The translations under genes and the position numbers were made by a program. Below the pieces are notes generated by a model. It was given only the letters and a program-made list of their open reading frames with translations, did no database searches and was not told where the DNA came from. A stretch of DNA of 64,000 bases from Pseudomonas sp. StFLB209 (GTDB lineage Bacteria; Pseudomonadota; Gammaproteobacteria; Pseudomonadales; Pseudomonadaceae), in NCBI RefSeq assembly GCF_000829415.1, contig NZ_AP014637.1, forward strand, positions 2,802,001 to 2,866,000, in the 5' to 3' direction. This document shows, piece by piece, positions 50,663 to 59,246 of this stretch (position 1 is its first letter; each line of letters begins with the position of its first letter).

Positions 50663-51568
50663 ATGAAAAAGCTATGTTTGGCGCTGAGCCTGACCCTGGG
50701 ATTGGGATCGCTGTTCTCGGCGTTCGCCCAGGCCGCCGAAAAACCGCTGCTGCGCATCGGCGCACGGGTATTTACCGAGCAGACCATGCTCGCGGAGATC
50801 ACCGCGCAATACCTGCGCAGCAAAAACTACGACGTGCAGATCACCGGCGGGCTGGGCAGTAACCTGGCGCGCAGTGCCCATGAGAGCGGCCAGCTGGATC
50901 TGCTCTGGGAGTACACCGGGGTTTCGCTGGTCGCCTACAACCATGTCGAGGAACGTCTCGACAGCGAGCAGAGCTACGCACGGGTCAAAGAACTCGATGC
51001 CAAAAAAGGCCTGGTCTGGCTGGCGCCGTCGCGCTTCAGCAACACCTACGCCTTGGGGCTGCCGGACAAGATCGCCAAAGAGTATCCCCAGCTCAACACC
51101 GTCAGCGACCTGACCCGAGTGCTCAAGGACGAGGCTGACCAGGGCCACATCGTTGCCCTGGATACCGAGTTTGCCAACCGCTCCGATGGTCTGGGCGGGC
51201 TGGTCAAGCATTACGACATGAATCTGGGCCGGGAAAACATCCGCCAGATGGACGCAGGGCTGGTTTATACCGCGATGCGCAACGGCCAGGTTTTTGCCGG
51301 TCTGGTGTACACCACTGACGGGCGCCTGGACGCCTTCAAGCTCAAGGTGCTGGACGACGACAAGCATTACTTCCCGGACTACACCGCCGCCCCGGTCGTG
51401 CGCAAGGCGTTCCTCGACCAGCACCCGGAACTGGCCGGGCTGCTCAAACCGCTGGCCGAACTGCTCGACAACGCCACCATGCGTGCACTGAACGCCAAGG
51501 TCGATGTCGACCATCAGAGCCCGTCCACCGTGGCCGCAGAGTTCCTGCGCCAGCATCCACTCAACTAA
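50663..51568 (+). CDS. Quaternary-amine ABC transporter substrate-binding protein
   Basis: This 301-residue periplasmic protein has a signal peptide ending FAQAA. The OpuAC-like core shows LLRIGARVFTEQTMLAEITA, YDVQITGGLGSNLARSAHES, LLWEYTGVSLVAYNHV and VFAGLVYTTDGRLDAFKLKV. This family binds glycine betaine, carnitine, choline or related osmolytes. The aromatic residues of the cation-binding cage cannot be assigned safely by eye. It lies 14 bases after the first permease gene. Confidence 0.88.
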   Translation: MKKLCLALSLTLGLGSLFSAFAQAAEKPLLRIGARVFTEQTMLAEITAQYLRSKNYDVQITGGLGSNLARSAHESGQLDLLWEYTGVSLVAYNHVEERLDSEQSYARVKELDAKKGLVWLAPSRFSNTYALGLPDKIAKEYPQLNTVSDLTRVLKDEADQGHIVALDTEFANRSDGLGGLVKHYDMNLGRENIRQMDAGLVYTAMRNGQVFAGLVYTTDGRLDAFKLKVLDDDKHYFPDYTAAPVVRKAFLDQHPELAGLLKPLAELLDNATMRALNAKVDVDHQSPSTVAAEFLRQHPLN

Positions 51569-51581
51569 AAGAGACAGACGT

Positions 51582-52235
51582 ATGGATTTGTTGAACGCCT
51601 TCTCCCATATGGACTGGAATCAGGTCCTGCACCTGACCGGGCAGCACATCACCCTGGTCGGCGTCGCGGTGACCCTGGCGATTCTGGTCGGCGTGCCGCT
51701 GGGTATCCTGATGACCCGCTTCCCGACCCTGGCAGGTCCTCTGCAAGCCAGTGCCACGGTGTTGCTGACCGTGCCGTCCATTGCGCTGTTCGGCTTGCTG
51801 CTGCCGTTCTATTCCAAATTTGGCCAGGGCCTGGGGCCGCTGCCGGCCATCACCGCCGTGTTTCTGTATTCGTTGTTGCCGATCATGCGCAACACCTACC
51901 TGGCCCTGACCGGTGTCGAACCGGGCATTCGGGAAGCGGCCAAGGGCATTGGCATGACCTTCGGCCAGCGTCTGCGCATGGTCGAGCTGCCCATCGCCGT
52001 ACCGGTGATTCTCGCCGGGGTGCGCACTGCCGTGGTGATGAACATCGGCGTCATGACCATTGCCGCGACCATTGGCGCCGGCGGTCTTGGTGTACTCATT
52101 CTTGCTTCTATCAGCCGCAGCGATATGTCGATGCTGATCGTCGGCGCCGTGCTGGTCAGCATTCTGGCCATCATCGCCGACCTGCTTCTGCAATGGCTGC
52201 AACGCTCGCTGACTCCCAAAGGACTCCTGAAATGA
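51582..52235 (+). CDS. Quaternary-amine ABC transporter permease (second)
   Basis: This 217-residue permease pairs with the one at 49935. It carries GVAVTLAILVGVPLGILMTR, LLTVPSIALFGLLLPFYSKF, the EAA loop EPGIREAAKGIGMTFGQRLR and VVMNIGVMTIAATIGAGGLG. About six membrane helices are expected. It overlaps the ATPase gene by 4 bases (ATGA) and follows the binding-protein gene by 13 bases, so the operon order is permease, binding protein, permease, ATPase. Confidence 0.9.
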   Translation: MDLLNAFSHMDWNQVLHLTGQHITLVGVAVTLAILVGVPLGILMTRFPTLAGPLQASATVLLTVPSIALFGLLLPFYSKFGQGLGPLPAITAVFLYSLLPIMRNTYLALTGVEPGIREAAKGIGMTFGQRLRMVELPIAVPVILAGVRTAVVMNIGVMTIAATIGAGGLGVLILASISRSDMSMLIVGAVLVSILAIIADLLLQWLQRSLTPKGLLK

Positions 52236-53389
52236 TCGAACTTCAAAACCTCACCAAGACTTTCCAGAGCAACGGCAAAGAAGTGAAGGCGGTCGACTCG
52301 GTCAGCCTCACGGTCAACGAAGGCGAAATCTGCGTGTTCCTCGGCCCGTCGGGCTGTGGCAAGAGCACCACGCTGAAGATGATCAACCGCCTGATCGAGC
52401 CGACCTCCGGCAAGGTCCTGATCAACGGTGAAGACACCACCGGCCTGGACGAAGTGACCCTGCGCCGCAATATCGGCTATGTGATCCAGCAGATCGGCTT
52501 GTTCCCGAACATGACCATCGAGGAAAACATCGTGGTGGTGCCCAAACTGTTGGGCTGGGACAAGCAGAAGTGCCATGACCGCGCTCGCGAGTTGATGAGC
52601 ATGATCAAGCTCGAACCCAAGCAGTACCTGCACCGTTACCCGCGCGAGTTGTCCGGTGGTCAGCAACAGCGTATCGGGGTGATCCGTGCGCTGGCCGCCG
52701 AGGCGCCGCTGTTGCTGATGGACGAGCCGTTCGGCGCGGTCGACCCGATCAACCGCGAGATGATCCAGAACGAGTTCTTCGAGATGCAGCGGGCGCTGAA
52801 CAAGACCGTGATCATGGTCAGCCACGACATCGACGAAGCGCTCAAACTGGGCGACAAGATCGCGATTTTCCGCGCTGGCAAACTGATCCAGATCGACCAC
52901 CCGGACACCCTGCTGGCGCACCCGGCGGACGACTTCGTCTCCAACTTCGTTGGCCAGGACAGCACCCTCAAGCGCCTGCTGCTGGTCAAGGCCGAAGACG
53001 CCGCCGACAACGCGCCGTCAGTCAGCCCCGAGACGCCAGTGGCCGATGCGCTGGAGGTGATGGACGATCAGGACCGTCGCTACGTGGTGGTCACGGACGC
53101 AGACAACAAGGCCATGGGCTACGTGCGCCGCCGCGACCTGCACCGCCAGACCGGCACCTGTGCGCAGTTCCTGCGCGAGTTCAACGCCACGGCAGCCTAT
53201 GACGAAAATCTGCGCATCCTGCTGTCGCGCATGTACGAGTTCAACCGCGCCTGGCTGCCGGTGCTGGACGCCGAGCGGGTGTTCCTGGGCGAGGTGACCC
53301 AAGAGTCGATTGCCGCTTACCTGAGTTCGGGACGCTCGCGCGGGGCCAAGACCAGCATCGTCTCGCCAGCGGAACTGGCGGCGTCCTGA
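52232..53389 (+). CDS. Quaternary-amine ABC transporter ATPase with CBS domains
   Basis: This 385-residue ATPase has the Walker A motif GPSGCGKSTT, the signature LSGGQQQRIG, Walker B LLLMDEPFGAVDP and switch His in MVSHDIDEA. From about residue 265 to 370 there is a CBS-type tandem (VADALEVMDDQDRRYVVVTD, then LSRMYEFNRAWLPVLDAERV), which in OpuA-type systems senses ionic strength. It completes the operon for osmoprotectant uptake. It is followed by a strong bidirectional hairpin. Confidence 0.92.
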   Translation: MIELQNLTKTFQSNGKEVKAVDSVSLTVNEGEICVFLGPSGCGKSTTLKMINRLIEPTSGKVLINGEDTTGLDEVTLRRNIGYVIQQIGLFPNMTIEENIVVVPKLLGWDKQKCHDRARELMSMIKLEPKQYLHRYPRELSGGQQQRIGVIRALAAEAPLLLMDEPFGAVDPINREMIQNEFFEMQRALNKTVIMVSHDIDEALKLGDKIAIFRAGKLIQIDHPDTLLAHPADDFVSNFVGQDSTLKRLLLVKAEDAADNAPSVSPETPVADALEVMDDQDRRYVVVTDADNKAMGYVRRRDLHRQTGTCAQFLREFNATAAYDENLRILLSRMYEFNRAWLPVLDAERVFLGEVTQESIAAYLSSGRSRGAKTSIVSPAELAAS

Positions 53390-53408
53390 TAAGTGGCAGC
53401 GCTTTGCG

Positions 53409-53433
53409 CTGCTTTCGCCGCCGGCGAAAGCAG
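53409..53433. terminator. Bidirectional hairpin between the ABC operon and the EamA gene
   Basis: A perfect 11-base stem (CTGCTTTCGCC/GGCGAAAGCAG) with loop GCC lies 20 bases past the ATPase stop and 27 bases before the end of the convergent EamA gene. There is no long T-run in either direction. Confidence 0.6.
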
Positions 53434-53459
53434 TGCGCAGCACTGCCAGCCTTTCAAAC

Positions 53460-54326
53460 CTATGCCTTCTTGCGGCAGTACTCCGACACGATCACCCCGC
53501 CAATCGCCAGCAGCCCGCCCAGGGTGATCCAGGCCGTCAGTTGTTCCCCCAGCAGCACAGTCGCCAGCACGGCGGTGATCACCGGCACCAGATTGAAGAA
53601 CGGCGCGGTACGCGAGGCGCCCAGTCGGGAAATGGCGTGGATCCAGGCCAGTGGCGCACAGATCGAGGCGCCGATGCCGGCAAAGCCGACCAGGGCCAGC
53701 ACTTCACCGGTCAGCGCATGCCGCTCGGTGAGCAGGTAGAACGGCGCCAGGGCCACACTGGCGACGATGGCCTGGGTGTAGACCGTCTGCAGCATCGGCA
53801 ACTGGATCTTCCAGCGCTGCAGCAGCAGGCTGTACACCGCGAAGGCTGCGGTGCCGAGCAGCATCATGGCATCGCCGATGCTCAGGCCGCCGTTGAGCAG
53901 GGAAGCGAAATGACCATTGCTGATCACCAGCACCACGCCGATGATCGAGATCGTGCCGCCAACCAGGGTGCCGGTAGTCGTGCGCTGTTTCATCAGCAGG
54001 CCGGTAAGGATCAGTGCGATCAGTGGATAGAGCGCCTGGATGATGCCCATCTTGATCGCGGTGGTGGAGTGTGCGGCGTAGTAGGCCAGGCACTGAAACA
54101 CCACGCCGCCGAGCAGGCCGAGGACGATCAACTGCCTGTAGCAGCGGGCGACCACTGCGGCGTTGCGGATCAGGCCGCCGAGCACGAACGGGGTGAGCAC
54201 CAGCAGCGCCAGCAGCCAGCGGTAGAAGCTGATCTCGATGGGCGAGATGGCCGTGGCACTGAGTTTGGTGACGATGGTGTTGCCACCCCACAGGAAGGCG
54301 GCCAGGACGGGGAACAGGTAATTCAT
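53460..54326 (-). CDS. EamA/DMT-family exporter
   Basis: This 288-residue inner-membrane protein has ten helices in two EamA repeats: MNYLFPVLAAFLWGGNTIVT, SFYRWLLALLVLTPFVLGGL, and in the second half LLGTAAFAVYSLLLQRWKIQ and GASRTAPFFNLVPVITAVLA. Such proteins export metabolites or amino acids; the substrate is unknown. The start at 54326 is the first ATG at the family beginning. It is convergent with the ABC operon. Confidence 0.88.
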   Translation of the reverse strand: MNYLFPVLAAFLWGGNTIVTKLSATAISPIEISFYRWLLALLVLTPFVLGGLIRNAAVVARCYRQLIVLGLLGGVVFQCLAYYAAHSTTAIKMGIIQALYPLIALILTGLLMKQRTTTGTLVGGTISIIGVVLVISNGHFASLLNGGLSIGDAMMLLGTAAFAVYSLLLQRWKIQLPMLQTVYTQAIVASVALAPFYLLTERHALTGEVLALVGFAGIGASICAPLAWIHAISRLGASRTAPFFNLVPVITAVLATVLLGEQLTAWITLGGLLAIGGVIVSEYCRKKA

Positions 54327-54497
54327 CAGTCGGGTCTCTCCAGGTCGGCGCCGAGCATAGCACCATGACCCTGGCGGCCAGGTGAAACCGGACCGTTCGG
54401 GCAGGCGCAAGGAACATCAGCCTGTCATGTGGGTCGTTTACATAGGTGGGTGTAATGAGCGATCTACTGGTTGCGTGCGAAATCGCGACATTTTTAG

Positions 54498-54526
54498 TTG
54501 ATCTCAAGCCCCTCAGGTCCTAAAGT
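54498..54526 (+). promoter_or_regulatory. Candidate sigma-70 promoter of speC
   Basis: TTGATC at 54498-54503 and TAAAGT at 54521-54526 are separated by 17 bases, a workable though not consensus promoter. It would start RNA near 54533, upstream of the leader terminator. The 54327-54497 stretch before it contains no gene. Confidence 0.5.
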
Positions 54527-54532
54527 TCGCGC

Positions 54533-54619
54533 CGAACGTCCATGCTGGAAACGATCCATCCGGCTCAAGTACTGACGACGAGACAGCAAGGCCAAGGGGA
54601 GTTGCCCCGTGGCCTTTTT
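54533..54619 (+). ncRNA. Leader RNA or small RNA upstream of speC
   Basis: RNA from the candidate promoter at 54498 would end at a strong intrinsic terminator about 85 bases later, still 105 bases before the speC start. That predicts either a stable small RNA or an attenuator leader controlling speC. An in-frame ATG at 54542 continues through the terminator into speC, so leader translation could be involved. No known family was recognised; the call rests on position and structure only. Confidence 0.4.
54588..54619 (+). terminator. Intrinsic terminator within the speC leader
   Basis: AAGGCCA-A-GGGG-AGTTG-CCCC-G-TGGCCTT forms an 11-pair stem with one A-G mismatch, followed by TTT. It lies 105 bases before the speC start codon, in the sense of speC transcription. 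Confidence 0.8.
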
Positions 54620-54724
54620 GCTTTCGGCGACATGCCTTGGGAAGTAGGCGAACCAAAGTGGGGATACGGAGGACGTTCATATGCACCCATTTATTCATCT
54701 GTTTGCCCCGTGGAGTCCCTTAGC

Positions 54725-55888
54725 ATGCCGATCAAGGTCGAAGACTATTTCGAAGCCAGCACCTTCAACAAAATGAAGGCGTTTGCCGACAAGCAGGAAA
54801 CCCCGTTCGTACTCATCGACACCAAGATCATCGACAAGGCTTACGATGACCTGCGCGCCGGTTTCGAGTTCGCCAAGGTCTACTACGCCGTCAAGGCCAA
54901 CCCGGCCAAAGAAATCATCGAGCTGTTGCGCGACAAGGGTTCGAGCTTTGACATCGCCTCCATCTATGAGCTGGACAAGGTCATGGGCTGCGGCGTTGGC
55001 CCGGAACGCATCAGCTACGGCAACACCATCAAGAAGTCCAAGGACATCCGCTACTTCTTCGACAAGGGCGTGCGCCTGTTCGCCACCGACTCCGAAGCCG
55101 ACCTGCGCAACATCGCCAAGGCTGCACCAGGCTCGAAAGTTTATGTGCGCATCCTCACCGAAGGCTCGACCACCGCTGACTGGCCACTGTCGCGCAAGTT
55201 CGGCTGCCAGACCGACATGGCCATGGACCTGCTGATCCTGGCCCGTGATCTGGGTCTGGTGCCTTACGGTATTTCGTTCCACGTCGGTTCCCAGCAGCGC
55301 GACATCAGCGTGTGGGACGCGGCGATTGCCAAGGTCAAGGTGATCTTCGAGCGTCTGAAACAGGAAGACGGCATCGAACTGAAGCTGATCAACATGGGTG
55401 GCGGCTTCCCGGCCAACTACATCACCCGCACCAACAGCCTGGAAACCTACGCCGAAGAGATCATCCGCTTCCTGAAGGAAGACTTCGGTGATGACCTGCC
55501 GGAAATCATCCTGGAGCCAGGCCGTTCGCTGATCGCCAACGCCGGCATTCTGGTCAGCGAAGTGGTGCTGGTGGCGCGCAAGTCGCGTACCGCCGTGGAG
55601 CGCTGGGTGTACACCGACGTGGGCAAGTTCTCCGGCCTGATCGAAACCATGGACGAGTCGATCAAGTTCCCGATCTGGACCGAGAAGAAAGGCGAGATGG
55701 AAGAAGTGGTCATCGCAGGGCCCACCTGCGACAGCGCCGACATCATGTACGAGCACTATAAGTACGGTCTGCCGCTGAACCTGGCCATCGGTGACCGCCT
55801 GTACTGGCTCTCGACCGGTGCCTACACCACCAGCTACAGCGCTGTGGAGTTCAATGGCTTCCCGCCGCTGAAGGCGTTCTACCTGTAA
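54725..55888 (+). CDS. speC: Ornithine/lysine decarboxylase (PLP fold type III)
   Basis: This 387-residue cytoplasmic enzyme makes putrescine (and possibly cadaverine) from ornithine (or lysine). It is of the eukaryotic-type alanine-racemase fold, with the PLP Lys57 in YYAVKANP, the phosphate-binding GGG in LINMGGGFPANYI, ILEPGRSLIANAG and the catalytic Cys in AGPTCDSADIMYEHY. The length matches the Pseudomonas SpeC group. The start at 54725 follows conserved length; a longer in-frame reading back to 54542 crosses an intrinsic terminator. A perfect terminator hairpin follows the gene. Confidence 0.93.
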   Translation: MPIKVEDYFEASTFNKMKAFADKQETPFVLIDTKIIDKAYDDLRAGFEFAKVYYAVKANPAKEIIELLRDKGSSFDIASIYELDKVMGCGVGPERISYGNTIKKSKDIRYFFDKGVRLFATDSEADLRNIAKAAPGSKVYVRILTEGSTTADWPLSRKFGCQTDMAMDLLILARDLGLVPYGISFHVGSQQRDISVWDAAIAKVKVIFERLKQEDGIELKLINMGGGFPANYITRTNSLETYAEEIIRFLKEDFGDDLPEIILEPGRSLIANAGILVSEVVLVARKSRTAVERWVYTDVGKFSGLIETMDESIKFPIWTEKKGEMEEVVIAGPTCDSADIMYEHYKYGLPLNLAIGDRLYWLSTGAYTTSYSAVEFNGFPPLKAFYL

Positions 55889-55904
55889 GGTCGTCACGCA
55901 CTAC

Positions 55905-55935
55905 AAAAAACCCATGAGCGATCATGGGTTTTTTT
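55905..55935 (+). terminator. Terminator of speC
   Basis: AAAAAACCCATGA-GCGA-TCATGGGTTTTTT is a perfect stem with an A-tract before and a T-tract after, 16 bases past the stop. It can work in both directions. Confidence 0.92.
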
Positions 55936-56187
55936 ATGCCCTCAGAAAAGTACGCGGCGATTTGTAACAGAGGATCCAGATTTACATAACTCAATTGATT
56001 TTGGATCCATTGGTTAAGTTATTCGATAACTTCTTATAAATCCTCAGTTCTGGTTGCTTATTCCTACAGGGTCGATCCGCTTTGTTTGCTATTTAGTGTC
56101 TTGAAGTTTTGCTAGCTTTTAATAAGTTTCAAGGCTTGAGTTCCGGACTGCCATTTAGGCCGAATGATCACGATAGGGAAATTGGAT
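55936..56187 (+). promoter_or_regulatory. AT-rich upstream region of the xaxAB-like operon
   Basis: About 250 bases are clearly AT-richer than the surroundings (for example TTTACATAACTCAATTGATT near 55980). They hold two GGATCCA motifs about 30 bases apart and no coding frame I can support. Such AT-rich promoters before toxin genes are commonly silenced by H-NS-like MvaT proteins in Pseudomonas. AGGGA at 56175-56179 is the likely ribosome-binding site. Confidence 0.5.
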
Positions 56188-57387
56188 ATGTCGAACGAAC
56201 ACGTGGCATTGGCGACTGACGCCGCTCAGCCTGATGTCAGCGAGATCAGCCGGGTCAGTAATGATTTCATTCGCGCCGCGTCGGGTGTTGCCCAGAATGC
56301 GGCTCGCGATCGGGGCCTGCTGATAACCAACGAAGACGTACGTAGCATCCATCGCTACGTCAGTAGTGCGCTGGCCCTGCCGAGCGACATTGCCCAGGTC
56401 CGGCAACTGCTGGGCAATTACCAAAGTGGTATTCCCGGTTTGCAGCCTGAAGACGTCAAACAGCTGTATCTGACGATCCAGGAGCACGCCGCAAGTTGGG
56501 CCGGGCTGGAAGACGACATGCGTGCGGTGGGCAGCGATCTGCATGTATTTGCCGGCAATCTGGTTCGCACCGCTGAAGACATGGTCGGTTTTATTCAGGG
56601 GCTTGAAGCCTGGCGAACCCTCAAGCTGAGTGAGCTGAGCGTCAGTGAAATCGAGCAGATGCCGATGGTTGAACTGACCGACTCCGATCGCAGGCACCTG
56701 CCGGGTTTGCTGGCCTTGGTGGGTGACCTGAAGTTACACATCGCTGATTACAGCAGCAGTACCCGGCGGGTCAGTCAGGGGCTTGAGGCGTTCAAGGCGC
56801 ACCTGCGAGACCGAATCAGGCCCGAGGTCGCTCGTAAGATTGATCTGGCGAGCTCTGCGGAAGCGGGTGACAACCTGGTTCAGCTCAAGGACCGGATTGT
56901 GCTGCTCAATGAGCGTATCAATCAAAAGGCCAGCGAGTATGAGGAGTACTGCGGCTACCGATGGGTCGGGTTTTGGTGGGGGCCGGCAGGTGGAGCGGTT
57001 TCCTGGTCGATCTACGGGCCCAAGGCCGCGGAGGTCCTTGCACAGCAGAGCCAGTTGATCGACGAAAAGCAGACGCTTGAAACCCAACTCAGGCAGCACG
57101 ACCGGTTTCTCGGCAACCTGTTTGCCTTTGAGTCTGGCATGCAGGATCTGAGAACCCGTATCGAAGGAGCGGCCAGCAGTATCAGCAATATCGAAAGTAT
57201 CTGGAGTTTGCTCGAGAAGTTGGCAGACGACTCGCATCGGCGCATCAATGACCTGGACAACGCGCTGCTGCTGGTTGTTTTTGTTTCACGGTTTCGCGCA
57301 GTTATTGCCAATTGGCAAGACATAAAAGAGCAGGCGTTCAATATGCTGACGGCTTTTAACAGGGTCGTTGGTGATGTGCGGCGTTGA
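56188..57387 (+). CDS. XaxA-like subunit of a binary alpha-pore-forming toxin
   Basis: This 399-residue protein matches alpha-xenorhabdolysin subunit A (XaxA, about 408 residues) in length, helical make-up and partner. Long helices occupy most of it, and a hydrophobic tongue-like segment lies at about 256-282 (RWVGFWWGPAGGAVSWSIYG). XaxA/XaxB of Xenorhabdus form a two-part pore in insect and other eukaryotic membranes. No signal peptide is visible, as in that family. The start at 56188 is chosen because AGGGA lies eight bases upstream; an ATG 24 bases earlier lacks one. It is followed by the B subunit 34 bases later. Family assignment is by recall of overall pattern, not by alignment. Confidence 0.7.
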   Translation: MSNEHVALATDAAQPDVSEISRVSNDFIRAASGVAQNAARDRGLLITNEDVRSIHRYVSSALALPSDIAQVRQLLGNYQSGIPGLQPEDVKQLYLTIQEHAASWAGLEDDMRAVGSDLHVFAGNLVRTAEDMVGFIQGLEAWRTLKLSELSVSEIEQMPMVELTDSDRRHLPGLLALVGDLKLHIADYSSSTRRVSQGLEAFKAHLRDRIRPEVARKIDLASSAEAGDNLVQLKDRIVLLNERINQKASEYEEYCGYRWVGFWWGPAGGAVSWSIYGPKAAEVLAQQSQLIDEKQTLETQLRQHDRFLGNLFAFESGMQDLRTRIEGAASSISNIESIWSLLEKLADDSHRRINDLDNALLLVVFVSRFRAVIANWQDIKEQAFNMLTAFNRVVGDVRR

Positions 57388-57421
57388 TAGTAAAGTAACT
57401 AACGATAAGGAAGATTAAAGA

Positions 57422-58435
57422 ATGAATGTTCATGTCATGGACACTCCGTTTTTGTTACCAAAGCCTGATCTGGACGTGCTGGTGGCCAACAGAGCGCAAT
57501 TGCGCCGCTACACTGAGGCGCTTGGCGAGATCCATTTGCCGGTCAAGCGCGAGAAACTGCTCAGCCTGATTGAGGAGTTGAGTCATGTCGACAAGCAGGT
57601 GCTCGACATACTGACGCTTGGACCTGGGCTGTTGGCCAATCACGGCTTGCCGGACCTGCTCGAAACCATTGCCAAGCTCAAGCAACAGCCGTTGACCGAC
57701 GAAACCGGCAGCCACATCGAGGTGATCGTCAAGGAGATCCGTGAAGAGCGGTTCAAGACGCTTGCCGAGCTGCAACTGCAGTCCAGCGCGCTGGATGATG
57801 CGCTGGTTAATTTTTCGGCAGTCAGCGTCAGCGACGTCGATCACTTTGTGGTTGAGATCGAGGCCAGCCTGACGCAAGTGGATGAGCAGATTGCCGCTGA
57901 AAACCAGCCGTTGGGCAAATGGCTGGAGGAAGAAGCGGCGCTCAACAAGCTGATTGCCGAGGTCGAGGCATTGAGTGCACTCGACAAGTTCAAGCCGCTG
58001 GTGGCGTCTCTGGACAAACTGATCGAAATAGACCCGAACAATCGATTGGTCGGCTCGATCAAGGCCGGTATTGCCGGCATGAGCAGTATTCTTGATCTGG
58101 CCAACGATGCGCTGGAATACAAGCACCTGCTCAAGCACCGCGAGCGTTTGCAGGAGCTGCTCGACGCGCTGCGCGGTAATGCTCGTGAGCTGCACGAAAA
58201 ACGCAAGGCTGAGGCCCGCAAGCTGGAGCAATTCAGACAGCTTCAGGCGCTGGAGGAACTGAAGTCGGCCTATAGCCAGGAAGTCGCCAGATTACTGGCT
58301 GCGCTGAACGGCTTCCTCACTGCCAATCGCATCGAAGCGGTCGACAGTGTTGAAGCCCAGACGGCGCTGTTTATTCGCCATGCCCGCTTCCTGAGCAATT
58401 ACCTCACTGAGCTGCGCCGGGACTGGCGCAGTTGA
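57422..58435 (+). CDS. XaxB-like subunit of a binary alpha-pore-forming toxin
   Basis: This 337-residue, almost wholly helical protein has the size of XaxB (about 350). It is made of long amphipathic stretches (KREKLLSLIEELSHVDKQVL, QLQSSALDDALVNFSAVSVS, LDALRGNARELHEKRKAEAR) with a likely membrane-active patch at about 205-235 (LVGSIKAGIAGMSSILDLAN). In XaxAB, subunit B contacts the membrane and A assists assembly. An AAGGA lies about nine bases before the start. The last 32 bases overlap the end of the convergent Sel1 gene. No secretion-system gene is adjacent, so release is unknown. Confidence 0.65.
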   Translation: MNVHVMDTPFLLPKPDLDVLVANRAQLRRYTEALGEIHLPVKREKLLSLIEELSHVDKQVLDILTLGPGLLANHGLPDLLETIAKLKQQPLTDETGSHIEVIVKEIREERFKTLAELQLQSSALDDALVNFSAVSVSDVDHFVVEIEASLTQVDEQIAAENQPLGKWLEEEAALNKLIAEVEALSALDKFKPLVASLDKLIEIDPNNRLVGSIKAGIAGMSSILDLANDALEYKHLLKHRERLQELLDALRGNARELHEKRKAEARKLEQFRQLQALEELKSAYSQEVARLLAALNGFLTANRIEAVDSVEAQTALFIRHARFLSNYLTELRRDWRS

Positions 58436-59243
58436 TAGACGGGTTCTGGCTGAGCCGGACCAGAACGTCACGCAGCGCTGCCTGGTCTGACTCGTCACCG
58501 AGTTCAGCGGCACGCTGATGATAGGCTTGCGCCAGAGCACGCAATGCCGGGTGAGCGGCGGTCAGTAATGACTGGCGACTCACCCGCAGAAAATTGAGGT
58601 TGCCGCCCGCCAGCGCTGTGTTCATCCAGGTTTGCGCCTGTTCAATCTCGCCTTGTTCGGCCAGCACGGTGGCATGGCTGAATTGCCCGCGAAAATCCCC
58701 GGCTTCGGCAGAGCGTCGATACCAGTCATGCGCTGCCTCCAGATCAACTTTGCCGGCCAGCCCTTCTTCCAGATAGCGCCCCAGCAAGTTCATCGACTTG
58801 GCATGCCCCTGATGGGCGGCCTTGTGGTAACAGGCCATGGCCAGCCAGTGATCCTGACGTACGCCACGCCCGCTGCCCAGCAGGTTGCCCAGGTTATACA
58901 GGCCCCAGTCAAAGTTCTGCTCGGCGGCCAGCTGATACTGCTGCGCGGCCTGCACGACATCGGCCTCGCATCCCCAGCCATGCTCCAGGCAACGGCCCAG
59001 CATGTTGCGCGCCATCAAGTGGCCTTGATCGGCCGCGATTCTGAACCAGGTCACCGCCAGCGCCGGGTCGCGCTGTATGCCGTTGCCATCAAGCAGGATC
59101 TGCCCCAGTAGCGCTTGGGCTTCGACCAGCCCTTGCCCGGCGGCAGCCAGAATGGCCTGGGCTGCACGTCCGGGGTTATCTGCCAGCATGGCTTGCAGGG
59201 CTTCGCTGTCGAGCTGTTCTTCACGGGCCAACTTCCAGCTCAT
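58404..59243 (-). CDS. Sel1-like repeat protein
   Basis: This 279-residue protein consists of Sel1 (TPR-like) repeats, each about 36 residues: GLVEAQALLGQILLDGNGIQ, GHLMARNMLGRCLEHGWGCE, FDWGLYNLGNLLGSGRGVRQ and GHAKSMNLLGRYLEEGLAGK. Sel1 proteins are scaffolds in diverse assemblies. It lies three bases after piuC on the same strand and is part of the piuC-Sel1 pair also known in other Pseudomonas species. It may take part in iron-uptake regulation; that is unproven. Its end overlaps the convergent xaxB-like gene by 32 bases. Confidence 0.88.
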   Translation of the reverse strand: MSWKLAREEQLDSEALQAMLADNPGRAAQAILAAAGQGLVEAQALLGQILLDGNGIQRDPALAVTWFRIAADQGHLMARNMLGRCLEHGWGCEADVVQAAQQYQLAAEQNFDWGLYNLGNLLGSGRGVRQDHWLAMACYHKAAHQGHAKSMNLLGRYLEEGLAGKVDLEAAHDWYRRSAEAGDFRGQFSHATVLAEQGEIEQAQTWMNTALAGGNLNFLRVSRQSLLTAAHPALRALAQAYHQRAAELGDESDQAALRDVLVRLSQNPSINCASPGAAQ

Positions 59244-59246
59244 GGC

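Noticed and set aside
54695..55897. Minus-strand open frame of 400 codons opposite speC
   Set aside because: speC is clearly real with PLP motifs; the antisense frame has only biased composition.
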